Shown: positions 42,448 to 51,317 of the stretch, in pieces | Layout: every line of letters starts with the position of its first letter | How positions within the stretch are numbered: the stretch's first letter is position 1 | NCBI GenBank assembly: GCA_003054655.1 | Contig: QAYZ01000011.1 | Span: 124,001 to 188,000, forward strand | Direction: 5' to 3' | DNA from: Spartobacteria bacterium LR76 | GTDB taxonomy: Bacteria > Verrucomicrobiota > Verrucomicrobiia > Chthoniobacterales > Terrimicrobiaceae | Length of the DNA stretch: 64,000 bases | Translations under genes and position numbers: made by a program | The notes under the pieces: model-generated | The model's database searches: none | The model's input: only the letters and a program-made list of their open reading frames with translations | What the model was told of the DNA's origin: nothing

Positions 42448-45065
42448 GCGCCGACAGTGTGGCGGAGGCCAGGGATCACGCGCTGCGACTGAGATACCGG
42501 GCGTATAACTCGGAGAAGCTCGCCTATGGGCTGATGGTCCTCAGCGGGCTCTCGGTGCTGGTGGTGCCGGGGGGATTCGTCCTCGATTACTTCCTGTATC
42601 CGCACGAGTTTCTGACGTTTCTCGCGGTGAGGCTGGCCACGGCTGCCTTCCTGCTCCTGCTGATCGGGGTGCTGTATCTGGAGAGGAAGAGCCAGCGGAT
42701 GATGCTGATCAAGTCGCTGGGAGTGCTCTCGGCCCTGAGCGTGAACTTCGCCATGTGCTTCATGATCTACCGGACGGATGGGGCGAAGTCGCCGTACTTT
42801 GTCGGGCTGATCCTGGTGCTCACCTGCTGGTCGATCCTTTCGCCCTGGACGGTCGTGGAGACGGCCAGCATGTGCTTTCTCTCCATCCTCGCCTTTCTCC
42901 TGGCCTGCATCCTGAATCCCGATTTTGAGGCTCCGGGATCGATTCCCCTGCTTGGTTTTGGCGGTTTCTTTCTGCTCATTACCGCGACGGTGTGCGTGGG
43001 TATTACCTTTTATCTGGCCAGGGCGCGGTTTGAGGAGTTTCGGCTGCGGCATCAGCTCGACGAGCAGAACCGGGAGCTGCAGGACCTGGATCGGCTGAAG
43101 ACCCAGTTCTTTTCCAATGTCAGCCATGAGCTGCGGACGCCGCTGACGCTCATTCTCGGTCCGGTCGAGACGATCCTGAGCCGGAGCGAGGCGCTCGACC
43201 AGAAGGTGCACGACGGGATCATCCTGATCCATCGCAACGCGCTGCGGCTGCTCAAGCTCATCAACGACCTTCTCGATCTGACGAGGCTCGATCAGGGAGC
43301 CGAGGTCCTGCGCAAACGGGAGATCCCGACGGCGGCCTTTATCAAGGGTATCGTCGATTCCGTGCGGCACCTGGGGCTTTCCAAGAATCTCCGGATGAAG
43401 ATCGAGGAGAGCCAGCCCTCGGTGAAGCTGATTGCCGATCCGTCGAGGCTGGAAAAGGTGCTGGTCAATCTCCTGACCAACGCGCTCAAGTACACGCCAT
43501 CCGGCGGGTTGATCACTGTGCGGTGGTATACTCGTGACGGGGAGACCTGCATCGAGGTGGAGGATACGGGAGTCGGCATTGCCGAGGAGGAACTGCCGCG
43601 CATCTTTGACCGGTTTCATCAGGTGCGGAGCAATCTGGCCAATCGCAGCCAGGGCGTCGGGATCGGGCTGGCGCTCGCGAAGGAGCTGGTCGTCGAGCAC
43701 GGCGGACGCATCGAGGTGGAGAGCGTCGTCGGGCAGGGGAGCACATTCCGCGTCTGTCTGCCCCAGGGCGACGGGGCGGAGGGAGTGGAGGCGCTGGAGC
43801 CTGGGACGGGCGAGGGCGGAGATGAGCCATTTGAGCAGGCATTTCGCTCGGCGGATCGAAGCTGGCGGAGTGCGCCGGAGAGCCGGGCGGAGCCGGAGTT
43901 TTCCATCGTCGGGCAGGGCGATAAGACCGTGCTCGTGGCGGATGATGAGCCCGACATGCGCAACTATGTCGTCTCGCTCCTGGCGGAGAGATACCGGGTG
44001 ATCCAGACCCCGGATGGCGTGCACGTCGGCGCTCTCGTCGCAGAGCATAAGCCGGCGATCGTTTTGCTCGACTGGATGATGCCGGGCAAGGATGGCCTGA
44101 CGGTCTGCCAGGAACTCCGCGCCAATGAGCAGAACAGCGACCTGAAGATCGTGCTGCTGACCGCTCGCGTGGACGAGCAATCCAAGATCGACGCGCTCCA
44201 GGCGGGAGCGGATGATTTTCTGACCAAGCCCTTCAGCAGCATCGAGGTACTGACCCGCATCGACAACCTGCTGAGGTCGGTGCGCCTGCAGGCGGACCTG
44301 CGCGCTCGCAATGAGGAGCTCCTGGCCGCGATGGAAAAGTTGAAGAGCACGGAGATCATGCTCATCCAGAGCGAGAAGATGAACGCGATCGGCTCCCTGT
44401 CGGCGGGGCTGATGCACGAGATTAACAACCCGCTGAACTACACGCTCGCGGCGGTCAGTTTCGCCAAGCAGTTCCAGAGTCAGCTCAGCCCGGAGATGCA
44501 GGAGGTGGTCGCCGACATCGAGGAGGGCATGACGCGGGTGAGCGACGTGGTGACGAACCTCAAGACCTTCGCCTATCCGGAGCGGGCCGGGGTGACATCG
44601 CTCTTCACGGTCGAGGAGGTGCTGCAATCTGCCCGCAAGATCATGGCTCGCGATTTGCAGGGCATCGAGGTGAAGTCGGAGATCCCTGCCAGTCTGGCGA
44701 TTCAGGGCCAGAAGACCCAGATGATCCATCTGTTTATCAACCTGTTTGCCAATGCGGCGCGTGCGATCCAGGAACAGCCTCAAGGGGGAGGGAAGGAGAT
44801 CACCGTCTCGGCATCGGTTGACGGATGCGTCGCAAGGATCGACTTTGCCGATAGCGGACCGGGCATTCCCGAAATGATCCTGGGTCGCATCTTTGAGCCA
44901 TTCTTTACCACCCGCGATGTGGGGTCGGGAATGGGGATGGGACTTAGCATCTGCCACACCATCATGGAAGCTCACCACGGCAGCATCACCGCAGATAACC
45001 GGCCGGGAGGCGGGGCGGTATTTACCATCACTTTGCCACTCGCCGAAAACCAGCCCTATATATGA
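42444..45065 (+). CDS. Hybrid sensor kinase with HK-REC-HK architecture, PhcS-like position
   Basis: The protein has 873 residues. About six membrane helices lie in residues 30-205 (LMVLSGLSVLVVPGGFVLDY, FLAVRLATAAFLLLLIGVLY, LLGFGGFFLLITATVCVGIT) with almost no periplasmic loops, as in sensors of hydrophobic signals. First kinase: HisKA His228 in NVSHELRTPLTLI, HATPase with QGVGIGLALAKEL. Receiver: about 490-610, Asp543 in VLLDWMMPG. Second kinase: His658 in GLMHEINNPLNY and HATPase with GMGMGLSICHTI. Two complete kinase cores around one receiver in a single chain is unusual. It overlaps the methyltransferase and next response-regulator genes by 4 bases each, so it is probably the receptor of the signal made by the two upstream genes. 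Confidence 0.88.
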   Translation: MSADSVAEARDHALRLRYRAYNSEKLAYGLMVLSGLSVLVVPGGFVLDYFLYPHEFLTFLAVRLATAAFLLLLIGVLYLERKSQRMMLIKSLGVLSALSVNFAMCFMIYRTDGAKSPYFVGLILVLTCWSILSPWTVVETASMCFLSILAFLLACILNPDFEAPGSIPLLGFGGFFLLITATVCVGITFYLARARFEEFRLRHQLDEQNRELQDLDRLKTQFFSNVSHELRTPLTLILGPVETILSRSEALDQKVHDGIILIHRNALRLLKLINDLLDLTRLDQGAEVLRKREIPTAAFIKGIVDSVRHLGLSKNLRMKIEESQPSVKLIADPSRLEKVLVNLLTNALKYTPSGGLITVRWYTRDGETCIEVEDTGVGIAEEELPRIFDRFHQVRSNLANRSQGVGIGLALAKELVVEHGGRIEVESVVGQGSTFRVCLPQGDGAEGVEALEPGTGEGGDEPFEQAFRSADRSWRSAPESRAEPEFSIVGQGDKTVLVADDEPDMRNYVVSLLAERYRVIQTPDGVHVGALVAEHKPAIVLLDWMMPGKDGLTVCQELRANEQNSDLKIVLLTARVDEQSKIDALQAGADDFLTKPFSSIEVLTRIDNLLRSVRLQADLRARNEELLAAMEKLKSTEIMLIQSEKMNAIGSLSAGLMHEINNPLNYTLAAVSFAKQFQSQLSPEMQEVVADIEEGMTRVSDVVTNLKTFAYPERAGVTSLFTVEEVLQSARKIMARDLQGIEVKSEIPASLAIQGQKTQMIHLFINLFANAARAIQEQPQGGGKEITVSASVDGCVARIDFADSGPGIPEMILGRIFEPFFTTRDVGSGMGMGLSICHTIMEAHHGSITADNRPGGGAVFTITLPLAENQPYI

Positions 45066-46078
45066 CGACCAACGATCCGAATCCGCGTTGCGGAATCCTT
45101 TACATTGATGACGAAGAAAAAGCCCTGAAGTACTTCCGCATGGCTTTCGCCGAGAAATTCGAGATTTTTACGGCGAGTTCCGGGCGGGAAGGTCTGGAGA
45201 TTCTGAAGAAAGAAGCGGGGCGGATCGGCGTGGTGATTTCCGACCAGCGAATGCCGGAGATGCTCGGCGCCGAGGTGCTGGGCATCGTGCGGGATCAATA
45301 TCCGTCGATGGTGCGCATCATCACCACGGCGTACTCCGACCTGGAGAGCGCCATCCAGGCGGTGAACAAGGGCAATATCTACCAGTATGTGGTCAAGCCC
45401 TGGGAGATCCGCGATCTCGGGATGGTGCTTCAGCGTGCGGCGGACTATTTCCAGGTGCTGACCGAGCGCAATGAGCTGCTGGCGCTCAAGATGGCAACCT
45501 TGCAGCGCATCCTTTGCAGCGACCGGGTCAAGTGGCTGCTGGTGTATGCGCAGTCCTGGGAGCCAACGGCACGGGAGATCCTCCAGCGCGCCTTGCTGGC
45601 GGCGGTGCAGGCATTGCCCGCCGATCCGTCCTTTCTTTCCTCGCCTGCGGCGGCGGCCCGCAGCTTTGAGATCGGGTCCTTGATTCGTTCCGAGCTGGCA
45701 GGCGCGGCGGCGGTGGCTCCGGCGCTGGAGGCATTGCGCAAATCTCCTCCCGCGGCTGAGGCGGCCTGGGAGGCGCTGACCGGAGATCTCGCGGAGAAGC
45801 ATGGGCTGACGCCCGCGGGAGAGTTTTCGCTGGCCTTTGCCAGCCCGGCCTCAGGCGCGGCGCTGCACCGGGATCTGTTTGGCTCCCTCCTGGGAGGAGC
45901 GGGAGATACGGCATCCCTGCGGTTCCTGGAGTGCCTTTACGCGCTGGCTTCGGCCAATGCCGTCGCGACGGTGACGATCGGAGACATTTCAGCACAGGTG
46001 CCAGCCTCGGCCTCCGAGGAGGCTGTGGTCGACGCGCTGGCCGCGAAGTTTGCCTCCTGGGACATAGCCCGCTTATAG
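45062..46078 (+). CDS. Response regulator, PhcQ-like, with unknown C-terminal region
   Basis: The protein has 338 residues. The receiver (residues about 10-130) has the acidic pair in LYIDDEEKALKYF, Asp61 in VISDQRMPE, Thr in ITTAYSDLESAI and Lys in YQYVVKPWEI. This SDQRMP / TTAY / KPW pattern is shared by PhcQ and by some HD-GYP regulators. After a helix the C-terminal 190 residues are Ala-rich and helical with no DNA-binding, kinase or EAL/GGDEF motif; I cannot assign them. It overlaps the kinase gene by 4 bases and precedes a second, related regulator. Confidence 0.8.
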   Translation: MTTNDPNPRCGILYIDDEEKALKYFRMAFAEKFEIFTASSGREGLEILKKEAGRIGVVISDQRMPEMLGAEVLGIVRDQYPSMVRIITTAYSDLESAIQAVNKGNIYQYVVKPWEIRDLGMVLQRAADYFQVLTERNELLALKMATLQRILCSDRVKWLLVYAQSWEPTAREILQRALLAAVQALPADPSFLSSPAAAARSFEIGSLIRSELAGAAAVAPALEALRKSPPAAEAAWEALTGDLAEKHGLTPAGEFSLAFASPASGAALHRDLFGSLLGGAGDTASLRFLECLYALASANAVATVTIGDISAQVPASASEEAVVDALAAKFASWDIARL

Positions 46079-46101
46079 GCGAAAGGACCGGGATTACCTG
46101 C

Positions 46102-47316
46102 ATGGATCACAAAGGCATACTGCTGGTCGATGACGAGGCGCTCGCGCTGAAGTACTTTTCGAAGGCCTTCGGACAGCGCTTTCCCATCTATGCGGCGTCT
46201 TCCGCCGCCGAGGCCCTGCAGGTGCTCGAAGAGCATGCCCAGCGTATCGGGGTGGTCGTCACAGATCAGCGCATGCCCGAGGCCACCGGAGTGGAGCTCC
46301 TCACCGAGGTTCGCAACAGATACCCGGGCACGGCGAGGATTCTGACGACGGCGTACTCCGACTTCGACGTTCTCGTCTCGGCCATCAATGTCGGAGCAGT
46401 CCATTCCTTCGTGGCCAAGCCTTGGAATATCGGCGACCTGGAGCGCACGCTGGTGGAGGCTTTGGAAACCCGGAGGCACAGGCTGCCGGGCGGCCCCGGG
46501 CTGGCCCTGCCCTGGGATGAGGCGGCACCCAGTGGCACGGACGACCGGATCTATGATGTCGGCCTCATCGCGGCGAGACTGGGGCACTATGTGCACAATG
46601 CGCTGTGCCCGATGACCTTCCTGCTCGATCAACTGATCGCCAACAAGCCTGTGGGGCAGATTTGCTCGCTGGAGTTTCTGCAGGAGGTCCGCAACCATAT
46701 TCACGAGGTATCGCGGACGTTGAAGGAGTTTGAGCTGGTCAGCCGGCCCCTGCGAGACCGGGATCGCGAGTGGCTCGACCTGAGGGCCGTGTTTAACAGC
46801 ACCCTGGCGGAGATGGTTTCCATCCGGGAGCAGAAGCAGTTGCGGATCGAGGCGATCATCCCGGCGGATTTGCCGCAGATCCGTGGTTCGGCGGGCCATA
46901 TCGGGAGGCTGTTTCGGTTCATGATCGCCGAGGAGGCGGTTTCCCTGCCGGCTGAGAGCCTGTTGCGCATAGTGTTTTCCAGTCATGTCGAGGAGGGCGG
47001 GTGCCAGGGCGTGGATATTGAGTTTGAGGATTTCAGCCCGGTTTCCGCGAGCATCGACCCGGGGAGCTTTCTGCTGCCTTTTCACGTGAGGAGCGGAAAC
47101 CCGCGCGAGTTTGGGGTGTTCCTGGCGGCCTGCTACTTCATCGCCCGCCAACATGGAGGAACCTTCGAGGTGCGCCGGAAGGAGCAGGGAGGAGACGGGC
47201 TTTATTTTCGCGTTTTTCTCCCGATGGAGGACCGGGGGCTTCCTCCTGAGGGAACGGATTTTCTCGGCAAGTCGCTTTCCGGGCAGTACAATGCATCGTC
47301 CTTTCATGATAGCTGA
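46102..47316 (+). CDS. Response regulator with degenerate histidine-kinase-like C-terminus
   Basis: The protein has 404 residues from ATG 46102. The receiver closely resembles that of the preceding gene (LLVDDEALALKYFSKAFG, Asp55 in VTDQRMPE, TTAYSDFDVL, AKPWNIGDL), so the pair looks like a duplication followed by divergence. The C-terminal part has an H-box-like helix (ARLGHYVHNALCPMTFLLD) and an ATPase-like end (FGVFLAACYFIARQHGGTFEVRR). The glycine-rich ATP lid motifs are missing, so it may be a pseudokinase or a docking partner. It lies 23 bases after the previous gene and overlaps the next. Confidence 0.75.
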   Translation: MDHKGILLVDDEALALKYFSKAFGQRFPIYAASSAAEALQVLEEHAQRIGVVVTDQRMPEATGVELLTEVRNRYPGTARILTTAYSDFDVLVSAINVGAVHSFVAKPWNIGDLERTLVEALETRRHRLPGGPGLALPWDEAAPSGTDDRIYDVGLIAARLGHYVHNALCPMTFLLDQLIANKPVGQICSLEFLQEVRNHIHEVSRTLKEFELVSRPLRDRDREWLDLRAVFNSTLAEMVSIREQKQLRIEAIIPADLPQIRGSAGHIGRLFRFMIAEEAVSLPAESLLRIVFSSHVEEGGCQGVDIEFEDFSPVSASIDPGSFLLPFHVRSGNPREFGVFLAACYFIARQHGGTFEVRRKEQGGDGLYFRVFLPMEDRGLPPEGTDFLGKSLSGQYNASSFHDS

Positions 47317-48421
47317 GCGCCCCCATAGGAAAGTCCTGGTCGTCGATGACGAACCGCTGGTGCGGGAGACGCTCGATTATTGCCTGAATGACGAATACGA
47401 CGTCACGGCTGCCGCCTCGGGGGAGGAGGCGATAGAGCTTTCCAAACAGCAGGATTTCCCGGTGGTGCTGCTCGATCTGCGGATGGATGGCATTTCCGGC
47501 CTGGAGACGCTGAGGCGGCTCAAGCAGCTTCACGCCACGCAGAATGTGGTGATCCTGACGGCCTACGAGAGTACGGAGTCGGCGATTGAGGCGCTGAACC
47601 TCGGGGCTTACAGCTATCTGACCAAGCCGTTCCGGCAAACCCGGCTCAAGGAAGTGATTTCCCGGGGCATTCACGATTACGATCAGAATACGTGCCGGGT
47701 GCAGGAGATGCAGCGGCGCCTGATGGGCGTGCATGATTCCTTTTTGTCCCTGCTCTGCCACGAGTTTAACACCCCGCTGACGTCGATCCTCGGGTTCTCC
47801 GAGTTATTGTCGGACGCCGCCCTCGACGAGGAGCAAAAGGCGTGGGTCGCCAATGTCCAGAAGTCCGGCCACCACCTCCATGACATTCTCATGGAGATCG
47901 TCGACTATATCGGTGCGTCCCATCTGGCCAGTGAAGGCGTGAAGGAGGAGTTCACCTTGCGGAGCGTGCTGGCCAAGGCCGTGGCACCGCTGGTTTCCCG
48001 GGACTTTGTTGTCCGGCTGGAGGAGGACGAGATGCTGGACTTGCGCCTGCGCGGCGCATCCCGGTCGGTCCAGATGATCGCCAGGAAACTGGTGCGTATC
48101 GCCTCGCACCAATCGCGAAACGTGCTGTTGCGGGCCAATGTGGAATACATGCCCGGCACGGATGCGCAACGCCTGACCGTGGTCGTGCAAAATACCGGCC
48201 TGGTGGAGGGGCGGTCCGGGATCGCGCGGATCGAGCAGCTTTTTGAGCCTTACTTCTTCCGGCCGACGGAGGAGAGCACGGGATTCAGCAAGAGCCTGGG
48301 GTTGGAACTGGCCACATGTCGGCGCATCGCGGAGTACGCGGACGGCACCGTCGTCTGCCGGATCGGCCTGAACAAGGAGATCGAGTTTGCCGCCACGCTC
48401 CTTGTCGATTTGATCGACTGA
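47291..48421 (+). CDS. Response regulator-histidine kinase fusion, PhcR-like
   Basis: The protein has 376 residues from ATG 47291; ATG 47306 is an alternative. The receiver comes first (VLVVDDEPLVRETLDY, Asp62 in VVLLDLRMDG, ILTAYES, YLTKPFRQTRL). A HisKA helix follows with His157 in LLCHEFNTPLTSILGFSEL. The HATPase region is weak (GFSKSLGLELATCRRI replaces the usual GLGL). A receiver followed by a kinase core is the layout described for Ralstonia PhcR, which supports the Phc comparison. It is the last gene of the operon: the next element is a 170-bp inverted repeat and then a convergent gene. Confidence 0.8.
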   Translation: MHRPFMIAERPHRKVLVVDDEPLVRETLDYCLNDEYDVTAAASGEEAIELSKQQDFPVVLLDLRMDGISGLETLRRLKQLHATQNVVILTAYESTESAIEALNLGAYSYLTKPFRQTRLKEVISRGIHDYDQNTCRVQEMQRRLMGVHDSFLSLLCHEFNTPLTSILGFSELLSDAALDEEQKAWVANVQKSGHHLHDILMEIVDYIGASHLASEGVKEEFTLRSVLAKAVAPLVSRDFVVRLEEDEMLDLRLRGASRSVQMIARKLVRIASHQSRNVLLRANVEYMPGTDAQRLTVVVQNTGLVEGRSGIARIEQLFEPYFFRPTEESTGFSKSLGLELATCRRIAEYADGTVVCRIGLNKEIEFAATLLVDLID

Positions 48422-48463
48422 GGAAACCCGGGGTCTGGCAGGCGTCAGCTAGCGGGCGCTGTT

Positions 48464-48633
48464 TAGAGCATTTCAACAAAATCCCTAGCCGCATCTGAAC
48501 AGCGGCACAAGGCGGGCGACGGCGTCACGGCGCTCGGGCAGTAGCACTGCGGCTACAGCCGCTTCGCTTGTGCCTGGTGGCCCGCCCTGTGGCGCTCGCC
48601 ATCTCCGGCTATGGATTTTGTTGAAATGCTCTA
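48464..48633. repeat. 170-bp element with 21-bp perfect terminal inverted repeats (MITE-like)
   Basis: The outer arms 48464-48484 and 48613-48633 are perfectly complementary (outer bases TAGAGCATTTC...). Similarity continues inward with mismatches for another 25-30 bases (TAGCCG, AGCG, CCAC/GCAC, GGCGGG), so the whole element can fold into a long cruciform. A small hairpin GCGGCT-ac-AGCCGC lies in the middle. It encodes nothing. It sits between convergent genes and its right end overlaps the stop codon of the minus-strand gene. A non-autonomous mobile palindrome or a species-specific intergenic repeat is likely; it may also terminate transcription. Confidence 0.8.
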
Positions 48634-49002
48634 GGTATTGGCGAGGGCGGCCGTTTCCTTGCAGGTGCCAGCCTCCTCGTCGGTGATGACCACGTAGGCA
48701 GCGCGGATATCCTGCGGATTCCCGATACAATAGGACGGACCGTCCTGCTCGATCGGGATGTAGAGGCGGAGGTGGTTTTCCCAGGGGCCCTGCGGCGTAT
48801 CGAGGACGACAGGACCAGCGGCGCAGGCGAGGAGACGCCCGTCGATTTCATCCTTCTCGAGGAACTCGATGGCGAACGAGGCGACCGGTACGCGGGTGCG
48901 GCGGGGCTGGTTGGGGTCGTAAACCGCGAGGGGAAGCTCCTCCAGGACGAATCGGGAGATGGTGGGTGAAAGGGATTCTGCGAATTTCGGCTCTGTGGAC
49001 AT
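48631..49002 (-). CDS. Small protein of unknown function
   Basis: The protein has about 123 residues, starting at ATG 49002 (MSTEPKFAESLSPTISRFV). I do not recognise it. It looks like a compact alpha/beta protein without signal peptide or membrane segments: RVPVASFAIEFLEKDEIDGR, WENHLRLYIPIEQDG, IRAAYVVITDEE. The stop codon TAG is formed by the last bases of the adjacent 170-bp inverted repeat, so insertion of that repeat could have set its current C-terminus. It is divergent from the jet operon. Confidence 0.6.
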   Translation of the reverse strand: MSTEPKFAESLSPTISRFVLEELPLAVYDPNQPRRTRVPVASFAIEFLEKDEIDGRLLACAAGPVVLDTPQGPWENHLRLYIPIEQDGPSYCIGNPQDIRAAYVVITDEEAGTCKETAALANT

Positions 49003-49180
49003 GGCGCGATGTGGCGGCGGCAAGCCGTGTTTTTAGAGGGGAATGTCGCGGGCCGCAATCCTCAAACGAGGTTAAGGACTTCATTTGGGCCTGAAACATG
49101 GGTCAGGGGGGCGGCGTGAGAATTCCTTGTCGCTCCGGCGGCAAAGGGGTACCAAGGCTTGCTCCCTCGAAGGCGCATTC

Positions 49181-50662
49181 ATGGCATCTGAGCTTCCCTT
49201 AAGCACTCGATTGAGCAAGACGGTCTCGGCGGATTTTTTCCGACCGCTGACCCGTCCGTCTGCGCCTGTGTATGTCGATTGCGCCTGCCGGCTGGAGGAG
49301 GAGGCGGGTCTTGCCGGGCGATTGCCGCTGCTGGATGCCCAGCAGATCATTCGCGAGGTGCTGCTGGCTCATCCGGCGGTGCATTTTGATGAGGATGAGG
49401 GTGCGTTGCTGCGGGATGTCCGCCAGCGGGCCAGTGTCTTCCTGACCAAGCTCCTGGCGGCAGGCTGGGTGGAGGAGCAGACGCTCGGGCTGCATGACCG
49501 GCGGATCATTATTTCCCCCGGGCTGCGGCTCCTCATGGGCATGCTGCGCACGCTGGTGGAAGATCAAGTCGCCGAGCTGCAAACCTTTGCCGATACGCTG
49601 CGAGGAGTCTGCGAGACGCTGGAGCGCACTCATGTCCTCGATCCCCTTCACCAATCGGGCGACGACCTGCGCGGGACGGTGCATGATCTCAACCAGCGGC
49701 TCGATCTCGCGGTGTCGCAGCTTTATTCGGTCGAGAAGTTGATCGCGGGTTTTGAGATGCGCCAGCGGCACTCCGAGTCTCCGCTGGAGACGCTGCAGGT
49801 TTTTTACACGGAGTTTTCGCGCGGCCAGCACATGGTCTGCTACGATGTGTTGAGCAAGGGCGGGCTGATCTCGCGGCTCCGCGCGGCTCGGGCCAAGGTG
49901 AGCGATGGGCGGGACGATCCGCTGACCCGCGACCGGCTGGCGGAGGGTTTGCGGGAGCATTACGGGTGCGACGAGGCCGAGGCGGCGACGAGGGCCAATA
50001 CGATCCTCATGCGGCTGGAGCGCAGTCTCGGCGGGCTGGGCGAGATCGCCCGTGCCATCGACGAGCGCATGGCGGCCTTTAACCGGCTCTCGCAGCAGCG
50101 CTACCGCTACCAGACGGAGATTCGTGGCCGGAGGCCGGAGCTGGTGAAGGCGTACTGCGATGCCATCAACCAGGCTCATGGCGGCGGACATTTCCGCATC
50201 TTTGCCAATGCCGCGCCGGATTTCCGCCCGCTTTGCCCGGAGACACGATTTTTGCACGGCACGGAGTCGCTGTGGAAAATGCACAAGCGGCGCACGCCCG
50301 CCGATCTCTCCTTTGCCACGGGCCGGGCCACGCCGGAAGATGAGTCCGCCGCGCTCGCCGCCCTGCGCGAGCGCCAGCGGCTAGCCCTCACCCCGCTACG
50401 CGCGGCCAAGCTGGTCGCGAAGTTTCTCCCGAAGAAAGGGGAGAATGGCGCGGTCGGCGACTTTGCGGTGGAGAACACGGACGAACTCCTCGATCTGCTC
50501 GCCATCGTGGCCTACGACCACGCGCAGGATGAGAACGGGCGCACGGTTCGCTGGAAGGTCGACGGCCTGCGGCGTTCCTCGGGGCTGGAACCTGAAAAGG
50601 TCGCCCGCGACGCGCAACTCGATTGGCTCATGGACCGCTTTGAGGTAAACCGCACGCAATGA
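49181..50662 (+). CDS. jetA: Wadjet JetA-like kleisin (DUF5716, MukF/MksF-like)
   Basis: The protein has 493 residues. The start is ATG 49181 with GAAGG seven bases upstream; an earlier in-frame start gives a poor N-terminus. The N-terminal winged helix (SADFFRPLTRPSAPVYVDCACRLEEEA, VFLTKLLAAGWVEEQTL) is followed by long helices (LRGVCETLERTHVL, HDLNQRLDLAVSQLYSVEKLI) typical of the kleisin of Mks/Wadjet condensins. The C-terminal winged helix lies at about 420-490. JetA links the SMC-like ATPase heads. The gene overlaps jetB by 4 bases. In Wadjet defence the complex recognises and extrudes plasmid DNA; in MksBEF it organises chromosomes. Confidence 0.85.
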   Translation: MASELPLSTRLSKTVSADFFRPLTRPSAPVYVDCACRLEEEAGLAGRLPLLDAQQIIREVLLAHPAVHFDEDEGALLRDVRQRASVFLTKLLAAGWVEEQTLGLHDRRIIISPGLRLLMGMLRTLVEDQVAELQTFADTLRGVCETLERTHVLDPLHQSGDDLRGTVHDLNQRLDLAVSQLYSVEKLIAGFEMRQRHSESPLETLQVFYTEFSRGQHMVCYDVLSKGGLISRLRAARAKVSDGRDDPLTRDRLAEGLREHYGCDEAEAATRANTILMRLERSLGGLGEIARAIDERMAAFNRLSQQRYRYQTEIRGRRPELVKAYCDAINQAHGGGHFRIFANAAPDFRPLCPETRFLHGTESLWKMHKRRTPADLSFATGRATPEDESAALAALRERQRLALTPLRAAKLVAKFLPKKGENGAVGDFAVENTDELLDLLAIVAYDHAQDENGRTVRWKVDGLRRSSGLEPEKVARDAQLDWLMDRFEVNRTQ

Positions 50663-51312
50663 CCGACGAACGCACCGATCCCCTCTGGCCCAGCTTTTGG
50701 GCCGATGTCGCCGCCGAGGACCGCGCCCCGCTGCGCGACATCCTTGCGGAGTTGCTCGGTCGCGGTGTGCTGCTGGGCGACACCGGCAGCGGGCGGGAGC
50801 TTTTCCTGCTGGCGCGGGATCATCATCGCTTCCGGCTGGAGGATTACCTCGCTCCGCTCGGGCTGGAGCTCATCGTGGACGACGAGGCGCTGCTCCTGCA
50901 GGCGCGCCCGCGCATGGAGACGTGCCAGCTCCTCGGGAACTTCACCAAGGACGAAACCCTCATCCTCCTCACCCTCTGGCGGGTGTGGGACGAGGCGCAG
51001 ACGGCGGGCACCAGCTCGGCCGTGTTGATGCGGCTCGACGATCTCTGGGAAAAACTCCGCGTCTTCTTTGACCGGATCGAGCCTCCCGAGAAATCCCAGA
51101 TCGAAGCCGCGCTCAGCCGCCTGAAGCGCTACCGGCTCATTCGCACCCAGCGCCCGGAGGATATGACACAATCCGGCGACCTCCTCATCGAGGTGCTGCC
51201 CTCGCTGGCGCGGGCCATCCCGTTTGACTCCATCGAGCAATGGCGCGAGCGGGTTGACATGGCCTCCCCTCGCGATGGCGAGCCGGAGACTGAAGAACCC
51301 TCTATTTCCTGA
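50659..51312 (+). CDS. jetB: Wadjet JetB-like protein (DUF4194, MukE/MksE-like)
   Basis: The protein has 217 residues. It matches DUF4194: an early helical and winged-helix region (APLRDILAELLGRGVLL, DEALLLQARP), LTLWRVWDEAQTAG, and a second winged helix IEAALSRLKRYRLIRT, with an acidic tail. JetB is the KITE subunit that binds the kleisin JetA. It overlaps jetA by 4 bases and is followed by jetC after 5 bases, so all three are translationally linked. Confidence 0.87.
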   Translation: MTDERTDPLWPSFWADVAAEDRAPLRDILAELLGRGVLLGDTGSGRELFLLARDHHRFRLEDYLAPLGLELIVDDEALLLQARPRMETCQLLGNFTKDETLILLTLWRVWDEAQTAGTSSAVLMRLDDLWEKLRVFFDRIEPPEKSQIEAALSRLKRYRLIRTQRPEDMTQSGDLLIEVLPSLARAIPFDSIEQWRERVDMASPRDGEPETEEPSIS

Positions 51313-51317
51313 TCCGC

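Noticed and set aside
45062-46078. HD-GYP or GGDEF output domain in the first response regulator
   Set aside because: The receiver pattern resembles HD-GYP regulators, but no HD, GYP or GGDEF/EAL residues occur in the C-terminal region.
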